Assembly (NCBI RefSeq): GCF_035083965.1
Contig: NC_089732.1
Coordinates: 10,121,424 to 10,185,423, forward strand
DNA: 64,000 bases
From: Branchiostoma lanceolatum
Taxonomy: Eukaryota; Chordata; Leptocardii; Amphioxiformes; Branchiostomatidae
Direction of reading: 5' to 3'
Part shown: in pieces, positions 23,487-32,691 of the stretch
Numbering within the stretch: position 1 is the first letter of the stretch
How the letters are laid out: every line of letters starts with the position of its first letter
Program-made: the position numbers and the translations under genes
Notes under the pieces: model-generated
Told to the model about the DNA's origin: nothing
The model's database searches: none
Seen by the model: only the letters and a program-made list of their open reading frames with translations

Positions 23487-26062
23487 TTAATCCCTAACCA
23501 TCTGCCTACAGATGCCCAACTGACATGCTTCACAAAGCTCAGCCACTTCCTGATTGCTTTTCATATTTGACTTTTTTTGACCTTCATTCAGCTGCCTTGG
23601 CAGAGTGTCATCGGTATAAAACTTCTCAAAGATCTTTTTCTGGAGATTCTGCATTACTTTAACCATCTCATCCCTGTACCACTCAGGAGGCTCAAAGGTT
23701 CCGAGATGTTGGCAAGGTCCACATTTTTGCCCTGGTAGGAACATTCTCACTTCACCCACTTTCTTCAACCCTTGTCGCTGCAGACGGTAGTGGAAGATGA
23801 CTCGTCCCTTTATGGAGGTCCAGGTGTTTTCACAGTTACTGCACTCAAACCGAACCTGCCGATATAAATGTGACAACAACATAAAAGGTCTTGAATTGCA
23901 GCTAACTATCAATTTATATTTACTAATTCAATACATCGGTGTTACTTCACCCACAAGGCCCAAGGGAGTCAATATTGTGTGTGTGTATGTTTGTGTGTGT
24001 GTGTGTGTGTGTGTACATGTTTGTGTGTTTATGCGTGTGGATGAATATAAAACTAGGAATAATGTGTGCCATCCGATGTGAAGGTGAACATTGTAAGACA
24101 AATCATGCAAATCAGGGCCACATTTACATAATTTATGAAGAAATTCTAGTAGTCTTCTTTGTTAAGACTTTCATACTTTGAACAACTTGTGTTATTTGTG
24201 TAGAGAAGATGATCAACTGAAATGATTCATGCTAATGACATTTGGATAATCAATGGGAAATATTTATGACAGTACTTGACTCAAAAAGCTTGATACATGT
24301 ATCATTTGTCAAAGGTATGAGGTCGTGGAACTCTACGTTTTGGAGTTTGTTTTGTACAAAGAAGTCAGCTTGTTTTCATTCTTAAATCTGACCTTGGCTT
24401 TGTCAGTGAATTGCTTCCACCCATCATTTCTGGCTTGGTTGATGTCAGGTAGGTCATAGGCCTCAGTCAAGGTCCAGTCGTCTTCGAACACTGTACAGAT
24501 CTCTGTTTCAAATACTTCATTCCAGTCTTCTGGTGCTCTACCCACTGTCATGTCGTTTCCTGTTTAAAGTATTTGCAATATTGAATTATCACATATTGAA
24601 TTATCAATTCTGATTGTTGCATGGTGGTGATGAGTGGTGACCATCCAAGTGGGCATAAGGTGACCAATATGGCACCCTCTGACAACCTAAAAGCTGGTGT
24701 TTACAGAGACATTCTGTACTGATTTCTCTAATACCAACAAATTACATTGGACTGGCCTTGCTACACTTACCTGGGATGAATGTTGGCTAAGACTAAAATC
24801 GAAAAATCCTCATCATTTAAAGAGAGGAAGTTAATCTATTTGCTAGTTGATAGATGAAATGTGTAACACTCACCATCCTCAAATGGCCCATCCTCCTCAG
24901 ACTCAATACTGTGAATCCCGCTAGCACTAGTCTCTGATTCAACTTCATCACTGAGTGATGACGATGATGAATCTGTATCATCTGCTGCAGTTTTTCCCCA
25001 GTCCTTTGGTAAAGCAGTAGCTGTAGAATACAAATTTCATGGCTTGAGATTCTCAGGATGATTGCGAACAATGTCAGAAGAGACAATGACAAGATTGAAG
25101 GAAATGATTGATGAGTATTCACTCACATAATCCTAATTATCCTCTCAGTCAAAAGGGTTTTCGTATCAATGAAGATGGTACCATAGTTGAAAACATTACT
25201 CAAACTGAAATGATCTGAGACTCACCATTCTGAAATAGGCCAACCTTCTCCTCACTGCACAGCCCACCGCTGATTTGCAGTGACCCATCGTCACAAGGTA
25301 CAATGTCACTGGATTCCTCTGATCTGCCCTCATCACTTGGAACTCTAGCTAACTTTGATGAAACATCATCTGTACCTTCTCTTGCAGGGCTTTTCCAGGG
25401 CTGTGGAAGAGCAGCAGCTATGATAAAAAGTTGTTATACATTAATTTTATAGGCTGAGGCGTTCAATAAGATTTTTTGTACTATTAACAATAAGATTTTT
25501 GTACCTGTCAATGAAAGATGTTTTTGCACTATTGACAGGATGGCCATAATCCTGTCAGTCCTAACCCTAACTCCTTATATAACTTTAACCCTGAGTATGA
25601 TCTTGTAAGATACATGTATGTCAATCTTAAAGATGATATCTGTATATCTCACTGGCTAGCTGCTGACATAAGGTGTGCCCAAGTCTGTAATGGCATTTTG
25701 TTGTCACTGTAGATTTTTAAACGTTCACCGCCTTTAACATGATCAAAAATGCACCTACCCTCTTTTTTCTCCACATCATCAGCTTCAGCTGCTAATTGTG
25801 CTTTTTTGAGGGCTCTCAATACATCCTTCAGTAGGCCGAGGTTTCCCGGGCCTATATTGCCATCAGCTTCCAGCATGTTGAAGATTTCATGTGGTGTTGC
25901 ATTCTGAACTCGTCCTTTAGCAATCAGATCGTCAGTAATCATCGACTGTCGCAAGCTCTCTACTTCATCCTCAGACAAACTTGCACTGATCCTCATGTAC
26001 AGCTTGTTACGATCGGAAAGCTTCAGCTTGGCAGGTTGCAGTTCACCCTCTCCAGACTCCAT
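23487..26062 (-). CDS. Death effector domain-3CxxC zinc finger (RTP4-like) fusion protein, gene A
   Basis: Exons, read on the minus strand: 26062-25759, 25417-25226, 25020-24874, 24559-24393, 23855-23487. They join without stops to 392 residues; phases are 1,1,1,0. Residues ~15-95 match a death effector domain: two early helices around [18 protein letters not shown], then [20 protein letters not shown] and [10 protein letters not shown] followed by ADDVE, much like the FADD DED. Residues ~102-215 are two related linker exons (AALPQPW.. and TALPKDW..), rich in Ser, Asp and Glu. Residues ~220-392 match receptor-transporting proteins: [21 protein letters not shown], then CSNC, CGPC and CEAC pairs with FHYRLQRQG and FEPPEW, ending [10 protein letters not shown]. 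Known: RTPs help traffic GPCRs, and vertebrate RTP4 is interferon-induced and antiviral; DEDs assemble death and NF-kB signalling complexes. No C-terminal membrane segment is present. The start at 26062 has a good context (ATCATGG); an upstream in-frame ATG at 26083 is weaker. The fusion is supported by phase and frame only; a separate short transcript starting at 24551 is the alternative. Confidence 0.8.
23970..24028. repeat. (GT)n microsatellite in the last intron of gene A
   Basis: GT-rich repeat with TATG and ACATG interruptions between the two zinc-finger exons. The matching place in gene B (28680-28740) holds only a degenerate GT-rich tract. Confidence 0.7.
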
Positions 26063-26261
26063 GATGGTGATCCGACTATGCATGAAAGAAAATTGGTTAT
26101 TAATAGCTTCCTGGGGGTCGTTTTCGTCAGGAATGACCAACGTTGTAACGAATTGGGCTTGGGACACAAGACACCGATTCCACCCTCATGCCATCTGGTA
26201 CCGACCACAAAAAACAAACTTTTCTACCGTGCCGTACATGTAAGTGTACCCTACCAGGTAA

Positions 26262-26455
26262 CGCCCGAGAAGACGATGAAGTTGTTTCCTCCGTGTGTAG
26301 CAACTAAAAAGTCACTGCGTCAGGTCGATCGCAACACAAAAGGTGTGTTGAAGTTAATACCCAATACATGTAACCTTTGACAGCTAGTGGTATGGCCAAC
26401 CAGAACCTTAACAGGTGATGTCATTTGTTTAGACAATGTCACATGATCAAGTTCA
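26262..26455 (-). promoter_or_regulatory. Duplicated upstream block of gene A (presumed promoter/5'UTR)
   Basis: The block lies 200 bases upstream of the DED start codon on the minus strand. It shares ordered words with 29905-30118 upstream of gene B: CTGCGTC, then GCAACA, then AAAGGTGTGTTG, CCTTTGACAG or CTTTGACAGG, AGGTGA, and CATGATCA. Because both genes carry it at the same relative place, it probably contains the shared promoter or first exon. No TATA box is evident. Confidence 0.5.
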
Positions 26456-26653
26456 GTATCCTGGCAATAACAATAGACCAAGCCCTTTATTTCTATTCCA
26501 TCGTGCGGTACCAATGGTCCTTAGTTTGTCCAAACATGTGCCATTTGGACAATTACAGAGACCTAGACAAGCTAATGACTGCTAGAGTTTCAGGGACATG
26601 AGGGAGTTACTCTAGTATGGATATATCTATATGACTGCGCTAGCGTTTGCTTC

Positions 26654-26686
26654 TACTAGACCCCAACCAAAACCTCTGCTTGGAGA
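26654..26686. mobile_element. Right-end remnant of the TACTCTCC MITE family
   Basis: The words ACTAGACCCCAACC and AAACCTCTGCTTGGAGA match the right arm of the element at 9695-9884. Only one end remains. Confidence 0.55.
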
Positions 26687-27016
26687 ATTTGTACGGTTTT
26701 GTGTTACAGTCATGAACCCCACTGAGAGCATCACATCTCTTTGAAATCTCGACACTCTGAAACGCTATCTCCTGCGTTTTGAGGGGACAATTTTGCTGGA
26801 AAAGTAAGCTAAGTTTAATGACATCTCTGAAAAAATACAGAAGGGTTCAGCTTGCTTGAGTTTTTGGGGGCGACGCCCTCCCGACATATTCTTCGCCGGA
26901 GGCACGACATGCTCCCCCGGGAGAATTTTGAAATCTCGATCTTGACCCCCTGAAACGCAAATTCAATTTGGGCATCATCACACAATCTTTCCATCCCTCA
27001 AAACACACTCATTTAC

Positions 27017-27060
27017 GCACACACACACACACACATGATGCACACACACAAACAAACACA
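27017..27060. repeat. (CA)n tract at the start of the duplicated copy
   Basis: CA repeat with ATGATG and AAACAAAC interruptions. It directly precedes the sequence homologous to the ATG10 3'UTR, while in the original locus a similar CA tract lies ~150 bp further upstream with exon 6 in between. Confidence 0.7.
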
Positions 27061-27634
27061 CGAAATACAAGGACACCTCTGATTCATCATTTCTGTTAGT
27101 CAGATGCTGGACTAGCCTTGGTGAAGCTCCAATCTTATGATGAGCAGTGGTCCTAGTGTCTACGGAAAGGGTTGTGTATGAGGAAAGTCAAGTCAAGTCA
27201 AGCTAAGTCAAAATTGTTAAAATAAAAGGGGAATATGTTACGATGTTCCCAACCAACACTTACTTGGAGATTAGCCCTGATACCCCAAGGACAGGGATAA
27301 TATTGATCCAAAGCCTGGCAGAGCCCAGTCAGTTGAACATTAGTCATGTTACAACCGACGAAGAAGGGCAACTTGTTAGGAGAATAAGTACATGACACCT
27401 CCAGATAAGTGACAGTTTCTACTTTGCAAGAAGAATGTTAAAAATTAATGTGTATCCATTGTACTGTATGTTCCAACGTTCTCTCAGAAGAGCAATGCTT
27501 AGATATTAAGGAAGCCACCCTATTTAATAAACTGACCGATAAACAAACAAGTGACCCTACTCGTATTGACTTTTATTTGTTTCCTCGTCACAAAATAGAG
27601 TTGACAAGATCTTTGAGCCTTTGACACAGCATCC

Positions 27635-27640
27635 TTTATT
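27635..27640 (-). terminator. Poly(A) signal of gene B
   Basis: TTTATT on the plus strand gives AATAAAGGATGC on the minus strand, the same context as downstream of gene A, ~545 bases past the stop. Confidence 0.6.
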
Positions 27641-28183
27641 GCCATTTACCTACAATATTTCAGCCATTAACAGCAGTAATAACCTTTAATCCCAACTAGA
27701 TACAACTGTTGTTACAATATTCACTAAGCTCTGCTATGACAAGAAATATCAGCCTATCACAAAGTGATTGTTATTCAGATAATTTTCAAAAAAATCCACT
27801 CACTTCACTGATGATGGAAATTGTTAACAACTTTAAAACATGTATAGTTATCGTTCTGCGTTTGAAGTTTCATTTTTGCCTACTTGTCGCACATGGCAAG
27901 ATCTTTGATTTGAGTATATAGGAAGGTGTGACTGAGATTTATGAGCAGTTGTGGGCATTGTGTTACTCTGTGCTGTACATGTGTATTTGAAACCTATAAA
28001 TCAGACACTAACAGATTTTACCCAAAAAATTCCATGAAGAGAAAAAGTTGATTTGCCCAAAACATTGAAAATTTGGCATTGTATGGTTTGGTCATCATTT
28101 AGTGAAAAATGCATCCTTTACAAATTGTACATGGTGTTGTATGACAGTACAGGGCCACAATTCAACACTTCATAGAGAAGTAT

Positions 28184-29248
28184 CTAATCCCTAACCATCT
28201 GCCTACAGATGCCCTTCTGACATGCTTCACAAAGGTCAGCCTCATGGTTGCTTTTCATATTCGCCCTTCTTTGACCTTCATTCAACTGCCTTGGCAGAGC
28301 TTCATCGGTGTAAAACTTCTCAAAGATCTTTTTCTGGAGATTCTGCATTACTTTAACCATCTCATCTCTGTACCACTCAGGAGGCTCAAAGGTTGGGAGA
28401 TGTTGGCAAGGTTTGCATTTTTGCCCTGGTAGGAACATTTTTACTTTACCCACTTTCTTCAACCCTCTTCGCTGCAAGCGGTAGTGGAAGATGACACGCC
28501 CCTTTATGGAGGTCCAGGTGTTTTCACAGTTTCTGCACTCAAACCGAACCTGGTAACATAACAACAACATAAAAGGCCTGGAATAGCTGCTAGATACTGA
28601 CTTATATTTACTTATTCACACATCCGTGTGAAGCATTCTTTTTTTTTTTGCCTCTCCCCCTCTCTCTCTAGTTCTCTCTCTGTGTGTCTAGATGTGTGTT
28701 TGTGTAAATGTGTGTGTGTAAATGTGTATCTTTGTGTTTGAGTGCCTATTTATGCACTGTTATCCACAATCAAGGCACATCGATTGGATCAAGGAGCATT
28801 ATTGTAATGTATAGAAAAGCAGATATGGGAATAGAAAGAGAGGAAACCATCTGAAAACATAACTGTAATGTCAGTGTTGACATACCTTTGATTATCATTA
28901 AGGAGTATCATCTACCATAACGTACAGGTAACATTCATATCAAATATTCTTCGAGAACTGTAACGTTAAAACCAAGAACCCTTTCTAACTTTCGGGTGCC
29001 ATCCTAACCCATAAGGCCATCGTGGCTGTTACATAAATAACGTTACAAAGAAGTTTCTGTGCTCTTTTCATACTTAATTTGAATCTGACCTTGGCTTTGT
29101 CAGTGAACTGTTTCCACCCGTCATGTCTGGCTTTGTTGATATCAGGTAGGTCTTCTTCGACAGTCAAGGTCCAGTCGTCTTCGAACACTGCATGGATCTC
29201 TGTTTCAAACACGTCATCCCAGTCTTCTGATACCCCACCAACTGCCAT
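28184..29248 (-). CDS. RTP4-like 3CxxC zinc finger protein, gene B (no DED)
   Basis: Two coding exons on the minus strand, 29248-29090 and 28549-28184, join in phase 0 to 174 residues. The first exon is exactly the length of the matching part of gene A (53 codons). Seen: [21 protein letters not shown], then [13 protein letters not shown] and the C-terminal [15 protein letters not shown]. This is the 3CxxC zinc-finger layout of vertebrate RTP3/RTP4; length and order match RTP4, but there is no C-terminal membrane anchor. Known of the family: RTPs chaperone GPCRs to the surface, and mammalian RTP4 is an interferon-stimulated antiviral factor. The start has an excellent context (GCCATGG). A splice acceptor lies 22 bases upstream (CTTCCTACAG, exon from 29270) and the leader between holds an in-frame TGA, so no DED can be joined in this frame; the gene must have a noncoding 5' exon. 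Paralogue of the zinc-finger half of gene A. Confidence 0.88.
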
Positions 29249-29904
29249 GGCTGTTACTTCTGATCAGTTTCTGTAGGAAGTACATGTACATATATATCAC
29301 GAGTGTATCATGGAAGCTCAGTTGGTAGTAATCATAGTGCAAAGCTAAACTTTATTCCAACACTAAGGTATACACGGATCATATTTTCAACGATTACTGT
29401 CGCCTTCTTCAGGATCAATAATGACCAATCACTTCCGAATATCATGAGTGTGTTGGTATGAACAGCCTGACCTCTATGAATCTATTTCTCAGAGATGGAA
29501 GAAGTTTATGTGTATTATGTTTTAGTCGTTGCTCATGACTTTTTAATACCCTTCCGTGCAGAAAATGTCCAGGTGGCTGCTACTTCCGTATTGTAACGGG
29601 ATGCGTTAAAATACAGACTGGTTCCTTCCTGTTGTTAGTGTTTTGAGCAAGACCAAATAGTCGTGCAATAAAGTTCTTCTATAAAATGCAGCAGGAAGCC
29701 GACTAATGGGCAATTTACAAAAAGCACCACGGTATTCTGGATCGCCTTACCTGGGCAACGTTACGTCTATTCCACCCGGAAGTCCAGGACCCCCCTACCA
29801 TTTTTCTTGCAGTAATGTAACGTTTAGTACACATAACTAGTTAGAGAGAAACTTTTAAGCTGCCAAACAGTGTACCACTTACTTTACGTAGTTGACGCCA
29901 CTAA

Positions 29905-30118
29905 ATACGGTCTTCCTTCTTCAGTGCACCGTCACTAAAACATCGCTGCGTCACGAAGTAGCAACAGGAAAGGTGTGTTGGACGATGTAATTTCATATCC
30001 TAGATAAACAACACCTTTGGCTTTGACAGGGAAGTAGCCAATCGGCACTTGAAAAGGTGACTCATTTGAATACCAGGTTTCGACGAAACTTTGGCGTCAG
30101 CACAACATGATCACGGTA
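29905..30118 (-). promoter_or_regulatory. Duplicated upstream block of gene B
   Basis: Homologous to 26262-26455 (see there). It contains a CCAAT box at 30038-30042 and a perfect AP-1 consensus TGACTCA at 30058-30064; at the same place copy A reads TGATGTCA. A noncoding first exon of gene B is expected in or near this block, but I cannot fix its ends. Confidence 0.45.
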
Positions 30119-30235
30119 CGCAATATTACATGTATAAAGTTCGAAGTCCTGGTGGTAGCACAAGACTGAAACATTTGAAAATCTGAAAACAAGCTTTCGG
30201 CGACAAAACTAAAAGGCTGAATCTCTCACCTTTCT

Positions 30236-30345
30236 ATATGCAACGCCGCACAATACGCTCTTCTTCCTTTGTGTAAAGCGACTTAAAAGTTACTGCGTTT
30301 GCAACACTAAAGGTGCATTTAACAGCATTTTAAAACTGCATGAGA
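30236..30345 (-). promoter_or_regulatory. Orphan third copy of the upstream block core
   Basis: The words TACTGCGT, GCAACAC and TAAAGGTGCATT occur with the order and spacing seen in the upstream blocks of genes A and B. No RTP or DED exon follows it before copy B begins. It is either a leftover of a lost third gene copy or an alternative promoter of gene B. Confidence 0.4.
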
Positions 30346-30450
30346 AAAACAGTATACAGGTCAGTCTTTTTACCATGCCTATTAGATTGTTCTTGTCCTA
30401 GTATAGAGATAACGTTATGTATGTTATCTGTACAGTGTACCTATGTATAG

Positions 30451-30480
30451 TTGTGTGTGTGTGTGGGGGGGGGGGGGGGG
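30451..30480. repeat. (GT)n-(G)n tract
   Basis: About seven GT units run directly into about 18 G residues. No gene is nearby. Confidence 0.8.
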
Positions 30481-31035
30481 CGACGAATGTAAGCAACCTG
30501 CAAGCGGTCTGCCTGTTTGCAGCATAGAGTAAGACGTCGAATCAGCACCAGGGCAAACATGTATGCACAGGATGCTTTAAATCATACTTATCAATCGTAG
30601 CCAATAAATTGTCTTCCTTCTTTTATAACAAAAGGGATTATTGAGGGTTCAACATACATATAGGCGCCTCTGCTGGGATCAACACTACGTTCATTGCAAG
30701 TCAAGACGATTTCAAAGAGTTGCTTGACGCCAGGCATCATTTCCTTAGGTTTGTAATAAGATTAGAAGCCATAAGAGCTTTGTTATGCCATCAAAGTTAC
30801 CTTTATTGCATACTTTCCCTACTTCTCTCCGCTCAACAATGGAAAACAACACATTGGCTGCAATCGGGCAATTGTCACCTCTCCGCGTCTCAAGGGCGTC
30901 ACTATGCGGATTACAAAAGAATGGCACATAAATAATGTTGGCAATACGATTTTACATTAGATATTTAAGAGCGACTCCTAGCAGTCGATGAAATAAATGC
31001 CACAGATTGACTAAGGCTTCATAATAGCTGCACAT

Positions 31036-31068
31036 TGATTGGTCAATGAATTCTACATTGACCAATCA
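31036..31068. repeat. Perfect 13 bp inverted repeat carrying two CCAAT motifs
   Basis: TGATTGGTCAATG (31036-31048) and CATTGACCAATCA (31056-31068) are exact reverse complements around a 7-base loop. Each arm contains a CCAAT box on one strand, so it could be a paired NF-Y type site or simply a small hairpin. Confidence 0.6.
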
Positions 31069-32326
31069 GCATACAGCAGTGTCTGATGTGCGGTAGCATC
31101 GATGGTAAATTATCCGTATGTGTATAAAGAGAACTAATCAGCATCCATATTACCTTTGAGCCGAACAACACAGTATGTATCCGCGACTGAGCGATAGAAA
31201 AAATAGTACGACCGAAAACATTGAACCGTTCGTAAAAACTTTAACGTGAAAGCCAGCGAGGCATTGACTTTACTGTACGGTTTTAAAATAAGTCGGCTTT
31301 TAGATCGAGAAAGAATATGACGTTTGGCCAGTCGACCGCAGTGCACATGAGCGGACCGTTTACAGCTGACTGCTAGGGTGAGTCGGCAGAGGGCGGCAAA
31401 ATGTAAAATAACCATAACTTTTTTGCGTTTACTGTTATTTTTCGATTGTACTCTCAAATTCAGCATACTGATTTGTCGCGCATCTCCGGGTATCATAGAG
31501 TTATTTTATCCACGTCGGTGTCGGTCACTTTGTGGGCTTTAACTGTGGAAATCTCCATAGGCGAATTAAACTGTGTTCTGCTGCCTTGACAGATTAAGAT
31601 GTATTCTACTTTATTCCGCTAAGTGATAGTGGCGTCCTTGAACCGCAGCGAGTTGCCTACTCGAAATTGCTTGAACTTTTCCACTTATTAGCATTGTAAA
31701 AGGCAATTAAACACCATAACACGCTAGAAGAGCAGTTCGCAAGCGGGTTTACATTAATATGAACGTTCACAGGTATGTATGTTTCGATCAAATGTATTTC
31801 CAGGTATATACCACGGAGGAGAAAGGCTTGACGCCAAAGGAGACACGACCGAGGTGGAAAGCCCCCTAACTTCTACTGGCGATGGAAATTTGGAATGAAG
31901 CAGATGCTCCATAACGTGGGTTATGAAAGACGCCGCCCAGCGACTTGAAGAAGATGTGCAGCAAACCTGTCCGTCAGCATGAAATGCTCAAGGCTGAATC
32001 TTTGCAAGGAAGGTCTTTGACAAATTTAAACAAATTGGCAAAGTGCAAAATTGTTCAGGAAAAGCTTTCGACCTGTAGTATGGAACAAGACACACTTTCC
32101 ATACATGTATTTTACATGCCTCTTCAAGTGAACAGAAGAAGAAAAAACCCTTGATATTTGCAACAAATATTCATTCTACATCGATAAACATTGTAGGTTG
32201 GTATTTTTCATGTGATTTCGCATTTCAAAATCAATTCATGGATAGAAATACGTAAATATTACTTGTTACCGTTGCAAATGAATACAGCAACGTCTTACAT
32301 GTATATACCAAATTTTCTCTTTTCAG

Positions 32327-32494
32327 GAGGAGCCGGCATCGAGCAATTTCGCCAAGTACCGTAAGGTTGAAGTTCAGAACGAGGTGGAGGACCACTCCGA
32401 GCGCGCAGAGATCGCAGAGAGCTCCCTCAACAAGCTGAAATCCAAGAGAGTCGCGTACACCGTCAAGATCACACGTCATACTATTACTAACTAG
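32327..32494 (+). pseudogene. Isolated C-terminal exon of a class II myosin heavy chain tail
   Basis: After a good acceptor (CTCTTTTCAG) a 55-residue frame ends at TAG 32494. It contains SSNFAKYRKVEVQNEVED, then SERAEIAESSLNKLKSK, which matches the end of the myosin II coiled-coil rod, where the usual form is NLSKFRK..LEEAEERADIAESQVNKLR. The heptad pattern is kept and the GC-rich codon use is unlike its surroundings. No further rod, neck or motor exons are recognisable upstream on this strand, so it is most likely a stranded piece from a duplication. A functional short gene with unrecognised upstream exons is possible. Confidence 0.6.
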
Positions 32495-32547
32495 GAAGAT
32501 AGCCTGGCGACAAGACCATTCAGTAGCGTCCGTTACAGGCCATCTGG

Positions 32548-32691
32548 GTGGCGAAGGCGTTGGTTTTAGGGGGAGGCGCTGATTTTCAACTTATCGGGGC
32601 GGCAATACGATTTTCCAGCGAAAGAACCTGGCCCCGATAAGTTGAAAATCGCGAAGCAGACCGGCCCTCCCCCAATCAACGCCGGCGCCAC
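32548..32691. mobile_element. MITE-like hairpin element (GTGGCG ends)
   Basis: A 144 bp segment with imperfect outer inverted repeats: GTGGCGAAGGCGTTG at the left is answered by CAACGCCGGCGCCAC at the right. Inner arms GATTTTCAACTTATCGGGG and CCCCGATAAGTTGAAAATC are perfect inverted repeats. Related degenerate pieces lie at 14815-14992. It sits directly downstream of the myosin fragment. Confidence 0.75.

Larger units (their letters stand above)
22262..26455. repeat. Segmental duplication, copy A (with DED exons)
   Basis: This block is matched by 27066-30118. Shared landmarks in order are: the ATG10 3'UTR sequence (ATTTCTGTTAGTC), the RTP 3'UTR, both RTP exons, and the upstream block near 26300. 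Copy A is ~1.1 kb longer, mostly because the DED exon and two linker exons have no counterpart in copy B. Borders are by eye and approximate. Confidence 0.8.
27066..30118. repeat. Segmental duplication, copy B (without DED exons)
   Basis: This is the counterpart of 22262-26455. Its first ~400 bases (27066-27500) are a diverged copy of the ATG10 3'UTR with no ATG10 coding exon attached. Then follow the RTP 3'UTR, the two RTP exons and the upstream block. Divergence in the coding exons is modest, in UTRs and introns greater. Confidence 0.8.
30346..32326. other. Gene-poor stretch upstream of the myosin fragment
   Basis: I see no supported gene. A 120-codon minus frame at 31134-31496 lacks domain features or splice logic. 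A possible decayed myosin exon begins after the acceptor-like TTTCCAG at 31803 (YTTEE, then QRLEEDVQQ in another frame), which would fit the tail region just before the 32327 exon, but the match is weak. Confidence 0.4.

Noticed and set aside
25889..26380. 163-codon plus-strand frame
   Set aside because: It is the antisense shadow of the DED exon and its upstream block.
31134..31496. 120-codon minus-strand frame
   Set aside because: No recognisable domain, no splice context and composition like surrounding noncoding DNA.
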